From Punctularia strigosozonata HHB-11173 SS5 (lineage: Eukaryota > Basidiomycota > Agaricomycetes > Corticiales > Punctulariaceae), in NCBI RefSeq assembly GCF_000264995.1, contig NW_006767435.1, positions 1,237,523-1,301,522 on the forward strand: a stretch of 64,000 bases of DNA, in the 5' to 3' direction. How positions within the stretch are numbered: position 1 is the first letter of the stretch; every line of letters starts with the position of its first letter. Under the pieces are notes generated by a model. The model searched no databases, was not told where the DNA came from, and saw only the letters and a list, made by a program, of their open reading frames with translations. Below are positions 10,126 to 21,978 of this stretch, in pieces. The translations under genes and the position numbers were made by a program.

Positions 10126-11247
10126 ATGTCATCCACTGACGCTGTACCGTTCTTCAAGAAAGGCAAATCGAGGCCGACGACGGCGCGACGAAAGCGGTCT
10201 ACATCACCGCCAGCCAGTGCTCTTACTGTTCCAGTCCCTTCCTCAATAACATCCGAGGTAGTCCTGCCTAACAAGAAGACTACCAAGAACTTACTGAGCG
10301 CTGGCACAAAACGTACAGTCTCACAAAGACAACAAGATGACGAGGACGTGGAATTCACTCGCGAAGGACCGGACGTCAAGTGGTCCGCGGCTGGTTCGCA
10401 TCAGGAGGCGGCGCTCGAAATCCTTGCCGGAGATGAGGCGCAGGAGTTGCTTGCGAAGCGGGCACGGAAGGAAAAGCAGGACCGGATGCTCGCCGGCGAG
10501 CCGGACGAGGATGAGGTTCCGGATGATGGGCAATATCATGGCCAGAAGGCATACAGGAGTCATCTGAAGAAGAATCAGGAGGTACCGAAAGCCATGCGAA
10601 CGGGTCCTCAGCGAAATACGAGTACTATACGGACCGTTACGATCGTCGACTACCAGCCAGACGTATGTAAGGACTATAAAGGTACGCTCCTATCTTTCAT
10701 CAAGGTAGGAACCCAGGTATTGACTCATATGCAGAAACTGGATATTGTGGCTTCGGCGACACCTGCAAGTTCTTGCATGACCGAGGAACATGTGCGTGCA
10801 GCTCAGCTGGCTATGCTGAGACAAGGGACTGACATGCCTTGTAATTATCTAGATCTTCAAGGTTGGCAATTAGACAAGCTCGCCGAAAACGCGAAACGCC
10901 AACCCGGCGACGCGGATTCCGATACCGACGACTCGGACGACGAAGATGTTCCCTTCGCGTGCCTCATCTGCCGCAAACACTACACCGATCCCGTCGTCAC
11001 ACGCTGTGGGCACTACTTCTGCTCAGCGTGCGCGATCAAGCGCTTTACCAAGACCCCGAAGTGTCTCGCGTGCGGTGCACCCACAGCAGGAATCTTTAAT
11101 CGCGCGGATAAGATACTAGAAAAAATACAGAAGAAGCGGGAGAAGCATGCGGAGAAGGATAGCGAGGATGAGGAGGGAGAAACGGGTGGTGTGCAGATTG
11201 AGGGACTTGCGGCTGCGAGTGACGATGATGGAGATACGAGCGAGTAG
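10126..11247 (+). CDS. CWC24: Pre-mRNA splicing factor CWC24 (CCCH + RING finger)
   Basis: Three exons (10126-10681, 10735-10791, 10853-11247) give a protein of 335 residues, and the exon sum is an exact multiple of three. Without splicing the same frame happens to stay open, so the introns are easy to miss. Splicing restores the CCCH finger [20 protein letters not shown] (C-x8-C-x5-C-x3-H). The C-terminal RING has [20 protein letters not shown] and [20 protein letters not shown]. Acidic and Lys-rich stretches flank it. This order matches yeast Cwc24 and human RNF113A, which join the spliceosome around activation near the 5' splice site. The call is firm. Confidence 0.93.
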   Translation: MSSTDAVPFFKKGKSRPTTARRKRSTSPPASALTVPVPSSITSEVVLPNKKTTKNLLSAGTKRTVSQRQQDDEDVEFTREGPDVKWSAAGSHQEAALEILAGDEAQELLAKRARKEKQDRMLAGEPDEDEVPDDGQYHGQKAYRSHLKKNQEVPKAMRTGPQRNTSTIRTVTIVDYQPDVCKDYKGTLLSFIKVGTQVLTHMQKLDIVASATPASSCMTEEHVRAAQLAMLRQGTDMPCNYLDLQGWQLDKLAENAKRQPGDADSDTDDSDDEDVPFACLICRKHYTDPVVTRCGHYFCSACAIKRFTKTPKCLACGAPTAGIFNRADKILEKIQKKREKHAEKDSEDEEGETGGVQIEGLAAASDDDGDTSE

Positions 11248-11447
11248 AGGCTTCTCATACGTTCACCATCGCTCCGCGGTTGGCGGCTCGATAGTCACTT
11301 TGTCCAAACACTGTGAAGAGGAAGCTTGTTGTAGTATGCATGTATTGCTATGGAGTGGTAAAAGAGCAGCTAAATTTGTGAAAGAGATCATGCTTGAGGA
11401 GGCGTGTCAATGATACGAGCTACGAAAACAAATGGGACACAAAAGTT

Positions 11448-14400
11448 TCAAAGCCCAACGTGAAATATTTGGTCAAGCAGGCCGCAAGCAGCACAGAGTT
11501 TCCCCCCGGGAGTCCAATGCCACGAAGGGCTCTGAGCTGCCTTGCAGTTAAAGCAGCCGTTCGTCGTAGCTTCCAAAGGCACATCTGCGGCTCCTCCTGA
11601 TGAGATGGATGGCCGCGATTGAGTCGTCCTTTTGGACGAGAATAGAGATATGCGGTGTTTTCGTGCGCTCGCGGTCTCCAGGCCATCGTTATCCGATGCG
11701 CCATCAGCACTGTCCCACTTTGACGAGAATTTCTTCCTGGGCGTGAACAAGCTGTAAAGGCTGTCGAAGAGCTTGTTTGCCCTGCCATAAGAACCACTGG
11801 CTGCGCTCTGCACGGACACCTGCGATGCCAGTGAGATTTCGCTGCCAAATGGCGAGATGTCATGGTTCTCGTAAGATCCCATGTATAACATGCTGTCGGA
11901 GGCGGGTGAACCAGCGAAATAGGGGGAGCTTTCGTTGGCATGCAATGCCGGAGATCCCATCAACTGGTCATTGGACAAGCTGTAGAGTCCTCCCTGCGCG
12001 GTCCATGGTAGGTTCAGAGAGCTCGAACTGGCATCATAAGCTGTAGGTATGGGCGACATAGATGCAGGGCTCATGGACGACGGAGTGGCCGAACTGAGGT
12101 GTGACAGTTAGCGGATATCCCGGCACATCGATTCTCGCGTACCTTGGAGGGGTGCTGGCATACCCATACGGGCTGCCAAACCCATGAGGTATCGAGGAAC
12201 CGGCGATGTTGGTTGAAAAATCCGAGCCAAGAAAGTCGGGTTCCGGAAGGCTACTCCAGGACGAAGGGCGGGATAATGTACGCGGAACGGACCTTTCTTT
12301 GCCAGAATCCATCGCTCTCATAGATTTCTCTCGTTGTACGCGATGTCCGGCTCTTATGTTAGGTCCGATCAATGCGCTGATATTCAGTTTGGTAAGAATG
12401 AATACCTTCTTGTTCTGCGGGGCGGCGAAGGGTCGCATGGTTGACCAGAGACCTCACACGCCTGGCACTTACTACCCTCCCAAACGCACTTTATCTGCAA
12501 ACTCGTACGTCAGATCAAGCAGACATTGAGAGTAGTTCGTCCGCACCTTTCTGTTCCTACACCGCCGGCAAGCAAGGAACCTCCTGCATAGAGGGATTGG
12601 CATACATCTGACAATTATTACAAGGCAGAGCTTACCGATTCTTCTTATTCCTGGACTTATGAGCGGGCTTGAGAGGATCTGCACTGGTCATTGTCCCCTG
12701 GACTTCGGGCAGTCCCGCGGCAGAGGATTGTTTGTGATGATCCGCGATATGCCGTGCGAACCTCTCGTCGTCAAACGTGATATCACAACAGCTGGTATGG
12801 ACAGTATCTTGATCCAGGGTATCACCAACCGGCATGGCGGGCACAGGCGCGGAACTTGGACGAAGAGCAATTGATTGGTTTCTTGCAGCGCTCAGCGCCG
12901 CGTCGACCGTAGAAGCACAGGGCCTGTGTTCTGGATAATGCTCCCAGCAAGAGGTGATTAAATTCCACATGTCGTCGGGCATTTCTCTCCCGTGACATTC
13001 GTCTCTTGTGGGCCGTGGAGGGCGTTCCCCTTGCACTACTCGGAGAACAATATTAGAGTCTTGTCGTATCCAATGGAAAGGCACATGTCCAGAGAACACC
13101 TAAGACCCATCAGATCATGGCTAGATCATGGCCAAGGAGTAAACCCACCTCCAGACAGACAAAGCCGAAGGCGTACATGTCACTGGATGTAGTTCGTCGG
13201 AAAGTGAGCATGAATTGTTCCGGGAAATGTAGTTCCGGAGCCATCCATCGGGCTGATCCACGCCCGGTAGTTGAGTCGCCATTGAGCATGTCGATGAGAT
13301 CGGCTAGGCCAAAGTCACTAAGGCGGACCTGTTTGTTCTCGCCGATCAGTACATTAGCCTGTTGAGACCGTAAGGGAATGAATATTGTCCAAGAATGATA
13401 ACGCACCCCTTTGAGGTCTCCGTGAACGATGTCTTCTCCGTGCAGATATGCAATGCCTGAAATCACTTGGCGCAGCTTTGTATGCCATAAGAAGAGTGAT
13501 CACAAGGGAAAGATATCCTCTCACTTACGAGCTCGTTGATATCTTCAATGGCAGTCACAGGATCAAGTAACGTAGAAACGTAGTCGACAATTGTGCCATT
13601 GGGCATCCAAGCGGACACCATACATGGGAGGGGCCGGAAAGAGTCCTCGTCGATGCCGATGAGCTGTAAGATGTGGTCATGTTTCAGCTGACGCCACAGC
13701 AAGGCTTCCTTGAGAAAACTCTACTTTGTGGAGTAAGCGTGGATTCAACAAGGACCCCTCCCAAGACGTACCCGATGAAATTTGGCTCTCTCCTTGGGTA
13801 TGCAGAACGTGCGGAATCGTTTCAGAGCCACCAACTGCTCGTCGTAGCGGGCTGAGAATATATCTGCATGACCCCCTCCGCCGATAGGGTCACTCCCCAG
13901 CATTTCAACGCGCTTCAGGAACAAGCCCGATGGCAGCTGCGAGCTATCATTGGAAAGCTTCATCATCAACGAGCGAGCGCTTCTCCGAAGGGAAGTCACG
14001 GCTTCAGTCCCGAGGATGGTCTGGGATTGATCGAATGGTCCTTTACCGGAGCAAGCCTGTTATTGCGAATCAGAGGAGGGTAGTCAGAGTATGTTAGCAT
14101 CGAGCACGAACCTCCTGTAAGAACTCCAACATCTGTACCGCTTCATCCAGCCGTAGATCTATCACGGAAGCCCTGAAATCCGGGAAACCGATTTCCAGGT
14201 GCAACAACTTGACGACATGCTCTTGGTCCAGGTGAATGGCCTTGGAGAGCCGGCTGTCTCGGTGTAATCCAAGGTTCATAGATATCTAACCCGACTTGTC
14301 AGCGAATCCCTGCCCATACTTCGAGCGGAGATCATCGTACTGATATAAGCCACGCGACGAAGGCATGATATGACAGGAAGCAATGGGGTATATCACGACT

Positions 14401-14808
14401 CATGAGCTGGTCATGGAGCTGCTGAAGCTCTTCGACAGCGCTACAGCCATCCAGAGTCATCGTACCGTGAGTCCGGAGTACGCCTCACTTACGTTCGTGA
14501 TTTCGTCCCGTCATTGTCTGGTAACTCATGAAGAACGCGTTGGAAAAACTGGATGGTGTGCTAGAATGACGTCAAAATCGCGAACATCAATAGCCACCAA
14601 CATTACGCACAAAGCAGATATGCGGTCTCCTCTCCGGATGGTCCCATGTAGGCTCTGCGGCTGTTAGCGACAGCAAGGTGAGCTAAGCCAGCACACGGGC
14701 GCTTAGTTGGCTTCGTAACGCACCTCGCGGCGACCGGCTTGTTTCGATAGTATGAAGTAACACGTCCTGTATTTCTGACTTCACGTAAGTCGCGGCCACA
14801 TTGCTCAT
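11448..14808 (-). CDS. Predicted protein kinase - Zn2Cys6 - GATA-like finger fusion
   Basis: Hand splicing in one frame gives about 886 residues. N-terminal residues 1-220 (from ATG 14808, MSNVAATYVKSEIQDVLL) match no family I know. A TKL-like kinase domain follows at about 220-480: Gly loop IGGGGHADIFSA, VALKRF lysine, KEALLWRQLKH (alpha-C Glu), HGDLKGANVLI, DFGLAD and WMAPE. All catalytic residues are present, so activity is likely. After a Ser/Pro linker and a basic stretch KSRNKKNR comes a Zn2Cys6 cluster, CRRCRNRKIKCVWEGSKC then CQACEVSGQPC (about 567-595), completed across the intron at about 12493-12547. A Ser/Pro/Gly-rich region then leads to a degenerate GATA finger, CFNCKAAQSPSWHW...CAACGL, and a stop at 11448-11450. 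The key joint is a 52-nt intron (12584-12635) with GTAAGC donor and TATGCAG acceptor. If it is not spliced, two separate tandem products result. Kinase and Zn2Cys6 calls are strong, the fusion itself likely but unproven. Confidence 0.75.
12584..12635 (-). other. Intron joining kinase and transcription-factor halves
   Basis: Donor GTAAGC and acceptor TATGCAG enclose 52 nt, the usual intron size in this gene. Unspliced, the kinase frame meets TAA right at the donor (AAT CGG TAA). Inside the intron an in-frame ATG at 12601-12603 would start MPIPLCRRFLACRRC, giving a factor without the kinase. Both readings come directly from the sequence. Use of either is inference. Confidence 0.6.
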
Positions 14809-15155
14809 TGAGTAGATCAGTCGTATGACCAGGGTAGGGGAGGGAGTTACAAGAGACGCGGTTACAGGTTCATCATGCGGCTCTGAATCAAGGCTGTGTG
14901 GTTTTTCACACGTGCTTGTCGGAAGCGCAGCCTTGAGGATCAAGCTCCGGTTCGTAACTGTGCTCTGGTAGAGAATCGGTCATCACGGCAACTTGTATTG
15001 CTGTGGATGATGGAGTATGATCAGGAGACAAACATGCCATGAAAACGCGCAGGTAATGGTTTCGTGAATCGTCCCGCTAACGTCGTCGTGTTCCTGCATG
15101 TAGAGTGTAGTTCACCTGCGTCGGGAATTGTACGGGTGAGAGAGACTGGGTCAGC
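14809..15155. other. Intergenic between two minus-strand genes
   Basis: About 350 bp upstream of the kinase-fusion start. An open frame continues upstream of the chosen ATG to about 14980 but has no ATG, so an additional 5' exon with an acceptor near 14966 is possible. No other gene is seen. Confidence 0.4.
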
Positions 15156-16080
15156 CTATTCTCGAGCCCTGCTGTTTTGCACGCGGATGAACAACCAGTC
15201 GACAGCCTCTCGTACGCCAGTTCTGGTGCACATCCGCAGTTAGTGCATGTTCGAGCGACTTCATTTGCGTTACAACGCGTACCCTTCGAGCGCGCTAATG
15301 CCGAGCACGTCTAAGCTGGCGATCCTGTCACGTCGTTGAACCATATCGTCGTCATAGGTTCCCCGACGCGCGCTTTCAAGACGACGCTGGTGCCATTCCT
15401 CGTAGTCGTGTCGAATTTCCTCCACTGTTAGACTTCTGGGCGAGTCTTGCTTGTTTGCCAGGAGAAGAAGAGGGACGCCGAGTATTTGGGGCGATGACAG
15501 GACGGATTCTACGCGACTTCCGTCAGAGCATGAGTCCAAGGCAGTAATGTATGCATGAGTAGCCCGCACCGAATACCTCCCAGCACTCGCTCAGACGTTC
15601 CCGATCCTCGGCATCGATGACATACGCAACTGCGTGGCAGTCGTCGTAATATCGAGGCCATATAGATCGCATTCCACGTTGGCCTCCGAGGTCCCAGAAT
15701 TGCAGTATCGTCGACGGTAGCGTTATCTTCCCCACTGTCATTCCTCTAAATGGATTTTGTCGCCGATGTGTGAGGCATGGATGTTACGCACTGTTTTGTC
15801 CAACAGTCGGGCCTATCTTGTCGGGAGATAATCCAGGGACATCATTATAAAGTGTCTTGATCTTTTCGAGTAGCGTCTAGATGCTCGTAGCATAAACCAT
15901 CGTGACGCATCAGACAATGTCAACGTCGCATACTGTCTTGCCTGCTCCGTCCAAACCCAAGATGATGACAGAAAACTCCTCCTTCCTGGAAGCACCATCA
16001 ACGGGTTTTCTGCCATGCTTGACTGGCAACATGGCGTACCTCGTAAGGTATTCGTGAAGTCCCTTGAGCAAGTGATACAT
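15156..16080 (-). CDS. ARFRP1/Arl3-type small GTPase
   Basis: The protein starts MYHLLKGLHEYLTRKEEFSV and carries the nucleotide-binding motifs of the Arf family: GLDGAGKT (P-loop), WDLGGQRGMRS (switch II), NKQD, and SALEG (G5). It is spread over six or so short exons and ends REAVDWLFIRVQNSRARE. It lacks Gly2, so it is not N-myristoylated. The Met-Tyr/Phe-His-Leu start is the hallmark of ARFRP1 and yeast Arl3, which are N-terminally acetylated and recruit Arl1 and golgins to the trans-Golgi. The second intron (after GKT) and the last one (after EG) were placed by homology of the joined peptides. An insertion of about 15 residues between NKQD and the G5 motif (HQRRLESARRGTYDDD) is typical of fungal forms. 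Divergent from the CLC gene. Confidence 0.88.
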
Positions 16081-16208
16081 GAGCTCTGAGGTGTGGTCGC
16101 GGTGGCAGAGGCCAAGCCAGGGCGTTGACGCCACAAGCGCGCCCTGCGATCGTGCCCTTGCTGAAGCGCTGGCCAGTGACGCGGACTCATCTACATGTGT
16201 TGGGCTCT
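16081..16208. promoter_or_regulatory. Divergent promoter, ARFRP1-like/CLC
   Basis: Only 128 bp separate the two start codons, so both genes must share a very compact promoter. No TATA consensus is evident. Confidence 0.5.
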
Positions 16209-19200
16209 ATGAGTGGTTTATACCCGGACCACTCTGGCGCGGCTGCGGGGAGCAATACAAACCTTGGCGACCGCGCCTACCAAACATCCGACTTGGCTAC
16301 CTACCCTCCGCGTCCGTCATGGCAGCATGATGGACATACTTCGTACGCCAAACAGGTCGAGGATGCTCAGGCACGCGACAATGTTCTCGAGAACGGAGAC
16401 TTGCACGACGACCCCGACGATGCTGCCGAGCAGGTGAAGCGTTACGAGGACTTCACGACCATCGGTGCGTGCTCCTGCATACCATGTCAACCACTCTCTG
16501 ATGTTCCCCTCGAATGTGATACGGTAGATTGGATACAGGATAGCATAATTGAGCACAACCGCAGGCTACGACGCGAACACGCACAACGCGAAGAGTATTA
16601 CTCTCATTTATCTCGCCAAACCCCGTCAGGTTCCTGGTTCGACGTCAAGGTCACAATACCGTGGCTATGGATGCAATTGCGTGGTCTGTTATGGGCGGGA
16701 CAGGGCTGGCTTGTGATCAGTCTCGTTGGTCAGACTTCTCTCAATCTACTTCCATTCGAGTATTGATGTTTAGCACGTCTTGCAGGTATATGTATAGGCG
16801 TGAATGCCGCGGTCATCTCCATTACCACGGAATGGCTCTCTGACATCAAAATGGGCTATTGCTCGGATGGATGGTGGTTGAATCGTCAGTATTCTTGTTT
16901 CCTCGTCTATAGATATGCTCACAGCACTTGAGACAGAACAATTCTGCTGTTGGGAAGTCGAAGAAGACGTTTCCGATGCTCAAGGTTATGGATGCGCTAG
17001 CTGGCATCCCTGGTCCACATATACGTTCGCTCGATGGATCATCTATATTCTATGGGCTGTGCGTCTCTCCCGGTGTGGCCCCGTGGTGTAGCACTGACCA
17101 TGATTCGTGGCAGGCTATATTCTCGTTCGTGTCTGCTCACCTGGTGAGGTCAATCGCCAAGTACGCCGCGGGTTCTGGTATTTCGGAGATCAAGTGTATC
17201 CTTGCCGGATTCGTGATGCATGGGTTCCTGGGCTTCGGGACGTTTTTCATCAAGAGCGTGACCTTGGTGAGCTCTCCTCCGCCTTTCTCTGGTCTATCTT
17301 CTTGGCTTGACGTGACATAGCCGATGGTGATTGCCTCTGGACTCAGCGTCGGTAAAGAAGGACCCTCAGTGCATGTCGCATGCTGCATCGGCAACCTGAT
17401 TGCTGGACTCTTCTCGCGGTACACGAAGAGCCAAGGTATCCCGTTTCTTCTCGTTCTCGTCTATCCGCCAAGAATGACGGGTATCCTACAGAGAAGCGGC
17501 GAGAGGTTTTGACGGCCGCAAGTGCTGCCGGTGTTGCAGTCGCCTTTGGCTCACCTATTGGTGGTGTCTTGTTCTCGATCGAGGTCGGTTACTCTTGGGC
17601 GTAGTATCAATAATTTGAGATGAATACTCAAATCGAATTTATAGGAAATGAGCCATGTGTTCAATATACAAACTATGTGGCGTAGTTTTGTCTGCGCTCT
17701 AGTCGCTACAGTCACGCTATCGGTGCGTTAGCAGATTTATATCTTTCCTGTTTCCACCTTACGGGGCACTCTAGGCGATGAACCCCTTCCGCACGGGCAA
17801 ACTCGTGTTGTTTCAAGTCACCTACGATCGTGACTGGCACTGGTTCGAGGTCATTTTCTACGTCATATTGGGAATCTTCGGGGTACATATCATTCACAAA
17901 TAACTTGACCGACTTCCTGACTGTTCGCATTGAAGGGTTTGTATGGTGCCTTTGTCATCAAGTTCAACTTGATGGTTGCTGCTTTTCGTCGAAAGTATCT
18001 TGCAAATCACGGAGTTGTAGAGGCTGTTGCTCTTGGTAATGCCTGTTGACCTTCGACCTCCCCTACATACACTGAAATCTGGTCTTGTAGCAACTCTGAC
18101 AGCCTTCATTGGTTATTCCAACCGATTCCTGCGCATCGACATGACGGAAAGTATGGAAATTCTCTTCAAGGAATGCGAAGGCGGTGGCGATTACGAGAAT
18201 CTTTGCCAGTGAGCATCTCGTTTAGTCACGTTCATTGGGTATGAGCTTACACTTGTCAAGGTCGACCTACCAGTGGCGTATGGTAAACTCGTTATTCCTG
18301 GCTACAATCATTCGCATCGGGCTGGTGATTATATCGTACGGATGCAAAGTGCCCGCTGGCATATTCATCCCATCCATGGCCATTGGAGCATCATTTGGGC
18401 GGATGGTGGGAATCATGGTCAAGGCAATGTACGCAGTTGAAATTTGACGTCATCTCTTCTAACAACTTAATACGGGGTTGTATGCAGAGCTACACCTGGC
18501 GAAGGGCTCTTCGCGTACTGCCAACCTGACGTACCATGCATTACACCAGGGACCTACGCCTTCCTTGGTGCGGCTGCGGCACTCAGGTACGTAGTCGTTT
18601 CAGCCCGAGATACTGAGCTAACCTGAAACTTCTTCAGTGGTATCATGCGCATCACAGTTACTGTCGTCGTGATCATGTTTGAACTGACAGGCGCCCTGAC
18701 CTATATCTTGCCAACCATGGTAAGATTCACCTATAGTAGTCATGCGTGCTATGACTGATACAATCCCTAGATCGTGCTGCTGGTTACCACAGCCGTAGGC
18801 GACTTCCTCGGCACACGCGGGATCGCCGACGAGATGATTCGTTTCAACGGATTCCCGTTCCTGGAAAAGGAAGATCATGCATTCAACGAATCCGTATCTC
18901 GTGTAATGCGGAGTGAACTGCATACACTTCATGCTACGGGCCTGCGCGTAGCAGACGTTGGTAAGTGATCACCCTCTCACACCAGGCTCTCTGATCTCAT
19001 CTATCGTGACAGAGGCAAAGTTGTCCGCTACCGACGTGAGGGGTTTTCCGATCGTATGTGCTGACGGAGCTCGTGTGCTGCTCGGATACATCGACAGAGC
19101 GGACTTGCGTTACGTTTTGGGTGATCATTCACGAAATCCCGCACCGCGATTTATACTGACGGCAGATTCCATTGCAGACAAAAGCTCCCGACTACGAGGA

Positions 19201-19771
19201 ACTACATCCGAAACTAGGTGCTCCTTCATAGCGCACGATGATGTACCCTCAACACCAGACCTTCCGGCCTCGTCATCAGGGCAGGCCATCGGTGTTGAAG
19301 AGGAAATCTCTGCTGAGATCCTTAGGAATACCGCTACTCGTGATGTGCTCAATTTGTCGCCGTGGGTCAACCAGGTAAGTACACCTGTCCCAAGACGAAT
19401 TTGAGGTCTCGCTCAAGCTTACATTCGGATAGGCTCCATTGACAGTGTCACCCAAGCTTCCGCTCGAAATCGCTATGCAGTTATTCAAGAGGATGGGGTG
19501 GGTGTCTTAGCCATCTTTCGAACCCAGGCCTGGGTCTGAATGCGCTGTTTGCAGACCACGCGTCATCCTCGTCGAGGAGCAAGGCGTCCTTGTCGGACTC
19601 CTTACAGTCAAGGATGTATTGCGCTTCATCGCGCAGGAACATGCCGAAGACTTAGCGCTGTGGGACTATCAAGAGGAAGTGGACGAGGTGGCAGAGCAGC
19701 TACGTAGTATGGCATCGATATCGTCCGGCTCAGGACTTATAGACAGAGCTCGTCGAATTTTTGGGCGCTAA
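16209..19771 (+). CDS. CLC-type chloride/proton exchanger (Gef1-like) with CBS pair
   Basis: About fourteen exons encode a CLC protein. The cytosolic N-terminus starts [15 protein letters not shown]. The membrane part has the selectivity motifs GSGISE (usually GSGIPE), [10 protein letters not shown] with the gating Glu, and [31 protein letters not shown] carries the second, proton-path Glu seen in intracellular exchangers but absent from true channels. The C-terminus holds two CBS domains ([19 protein letters not shown] and [19 protein letters not shown]) and ends DRARRIFGR. By family, this is a 2Cl-/H+ antiporter of Golgi, endosome or vacuole that supports acidification, like yeast Gef1. Frames are intact through all exons read. 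The start at 16209 gives the best fit, as upstream codons lack a conserved extension. Confidence 0.9.
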
Positions 19772-20757
19772 GTCATAACTTACTTATGTATGGGGGTTGC
19801 ATTCTTGACGATGCTGTACGACTTGCGATAAGGCCGTGTAGCCCAACGAGCCGACTTTGAAGGACTCCGACTCGGAGGCTTGGAATGTCGTGCAGAAGTC
19901 TCTTTGCGAGTGACTATGTACGAACAACAGGCACGATCAATGTCATGGTGGATCACGCTCGCCACAAATACAGTTGTGTTGTGTAGAAGCGGTGAATGGC
20001 TTAGCGAGCGACAAAGCGGCGCAAGCGAGCACTCATTTGCGCTCATTCAGCATCCTGCACGATACATTGAGATTATCTGGTTGAGATCGAAACGATGAGG
20101 TGTGCACACGATTGAGAGAGGATATTAGTCAATAAAACAACGTGTATGGGCGCGCATGCCCTTTTGAGGCGTGATCAGGTAGGTTCAAATCAGGAGTATC
20201 CCATTTCTAGAGGACCATTCCTCCACTCTACAGATTAGGTACTTGGTACGCATGAAGTTATGGTAGTCATCGTACTGTATCTGATTTACTGAAATGCTAG
20301 CTGTCCTACATCGCTCAGTATGAGCGATTTCGTGAATTGTTACATATCTCTCGCTAGTTTCATATCCGGTTGATGCATAGTATTGCATGGCTCCCTCCCA
20401 TGCTATGCCTTCCGCATTAAATAGAGCATATCTACAGTATCGTACTATCAGTGTCGAAGGAATCAAGTGTAGCGTCAGGTATAAGCCTGCAGAAAATGTT
20501 CAACGGCCACTGGGTAACCAGGCTCGAAGGTTCTCTGCCGGTAAAATGATGAATATATTCTCGCGTACTCTATACTATATTTCCAGTGTGTCTAGCAGCC
20601 CATATACGTGTTCTGTGCATTTTCATGCTCTCTATGCAAGGATTATTGGTGAGGATGCCATGAATGCGATCTAAGCTCCGCCTAAAACGGTGGCAAAGGC
20701 TTCACTTCCGCCACTCAATAATTTCTGCACTGCCACCACGTCTTCTTCAGCACGATC
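19772..20757. other. Intergenic, no gene seen
   Basis: About 990 bp, AT-richer than its neighbours, lies between the CLC stop and the RPF2 start. Short ORFs on both strands have no motif or splice support. It presumably holds the CLC 3' UTR and the RPF2 promoter. Confidence 0.5.
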
Positions 20758-21978
20758 ATGTTGCGCACCCCGTATGTTCTGCAGTCATTCTACATTATTC
20801 CGTAACATCTCAACAATATGATCCAAGGAAACCCAAGAATGCGCGCTCTAAACGAGCGCTGGAGGCGCGAGAGCCCAAAGAGCTCGAGGATGCGAGGACG
20901 GCTATCTTCGTGAAGGGTACGCACACGGGAGAGGTTGTGAACAACGCCATGAAGGAGCTTGTGAGTCTACCGCAGGTATGGTGAGAGGGAACCATGATAT
21001 ACATCGATTGTCTTTCTTAGATGGCGTTGAAACGCCCAGACATAATATCCTTCTCCAAGAAAAACACGATCCGGCCGTTTGAGGATCCTGCTTCGCTTGA
21101 GTTTTGGTCGCAAAAGAACGACGCATCGTTGTTCGTGGTCGGGCAGAGTACCAAGAAGAGGCCAAACGGCCTGACCTTTGCGCGCATGTTCGACTACAAG
21201 TTGCTTGACATGTGTGAGGTCGGCGTGGAGAGTTTCGTGAGCATGAATGAGTTCAAGGTACGGTCGTTGATGTCCACGCGCTACTTCTCCAACTGAGCAT
21301 TTGTATCGTATCGCATAGACGCCTAAGTCCACCCCAGGACACAAACCAATGTTGCACTTCGCGTCCGAGCTATTCGATACCCATCCCCGCTTCATCCAGC
21401 TCAAATCCATGCTGATGAGCTTTTTCAACGGCGAAGAAATCGACCAGCTCTGTCTCGCCGGGCTGGAGCACGTCATCTCCATCTCCCTCGCGCCCACACC
21501 CCCCACCCTCGCCGCCGCCGCCGACTCGGACGACACCAAATCTCTACCCAAAGTACATATCCGCGCGTACACCATCCGCCTGCTCTCCTCGGGAAGCCGC
21601 ATCCCCCGCGTGGAGCTCACACCAATGGGACCATCACTGGATCTCGTCCTGCGCCGGCACCAAGACGCCGACCCGGAGATGTGGAAGGCGGCCATGCGCC
21701 GGCCAAAGCTGAAGAAACAGGACGTGGAGAAGGGGCTCGGGAAGAAGCGGAAGAACATGGAGGTGGACGAGATGGGCGACCTGCGCGGCCGGCTGCATGT
21801 CGCGAAGCAGGACCTGGGCAAGCTGCAGACGAGGAAGATGAAGGGATTGAAGGCGCGGTTCGACCAGGAAACAGAGAGCGGGATGGACGTAGACGAGGAG
21901 AGTGGCCATGGCATGGATGTCGACGACGAGAGCGCCGACGAGGACACGTCTGGGTCGAGGAAGAAACGCAGGAAGTAG
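20758..21978 (+). CDS. RPF2: Ribosome production factor 2 (Brix domain)
   Basis: Exon 1 is tiny: ATG at 20758 encodes MLRTP and is spliced into KPKNARSKRALEAREPKELE. The second exon ends at AMKEL. The third encodes MALKRPDIISFSKKNTIRPF. The fourth starts TPKSTPGHKPMLHFASELFD and runs to the stop. The Brix-domain features KRPNGLTFARMFDYKLLDM and IRLLSSGSRIPRVELTPMGP are clear. The tail is acidic and Lys/Arg-rich (ending SGSRKKRRK), fitting nucleolar localisation. Rpf2 works with Rrs1 to load 5S RNP onto the 60S precursor. The length of about 330 residues is normal. Confidence 0.92.

Noticed and set aside
12472-12684. Separate gene for the Zn2Cys6 half starting at the intronic ATG (12603)
   Set aside because: Not excluded, but less likely as the only model: it would start about 30 bp after the kinase stop with no promoter, while a canonical 52-nt intron gives one continuous frame with a nuclear-targeting-like basic stretch.
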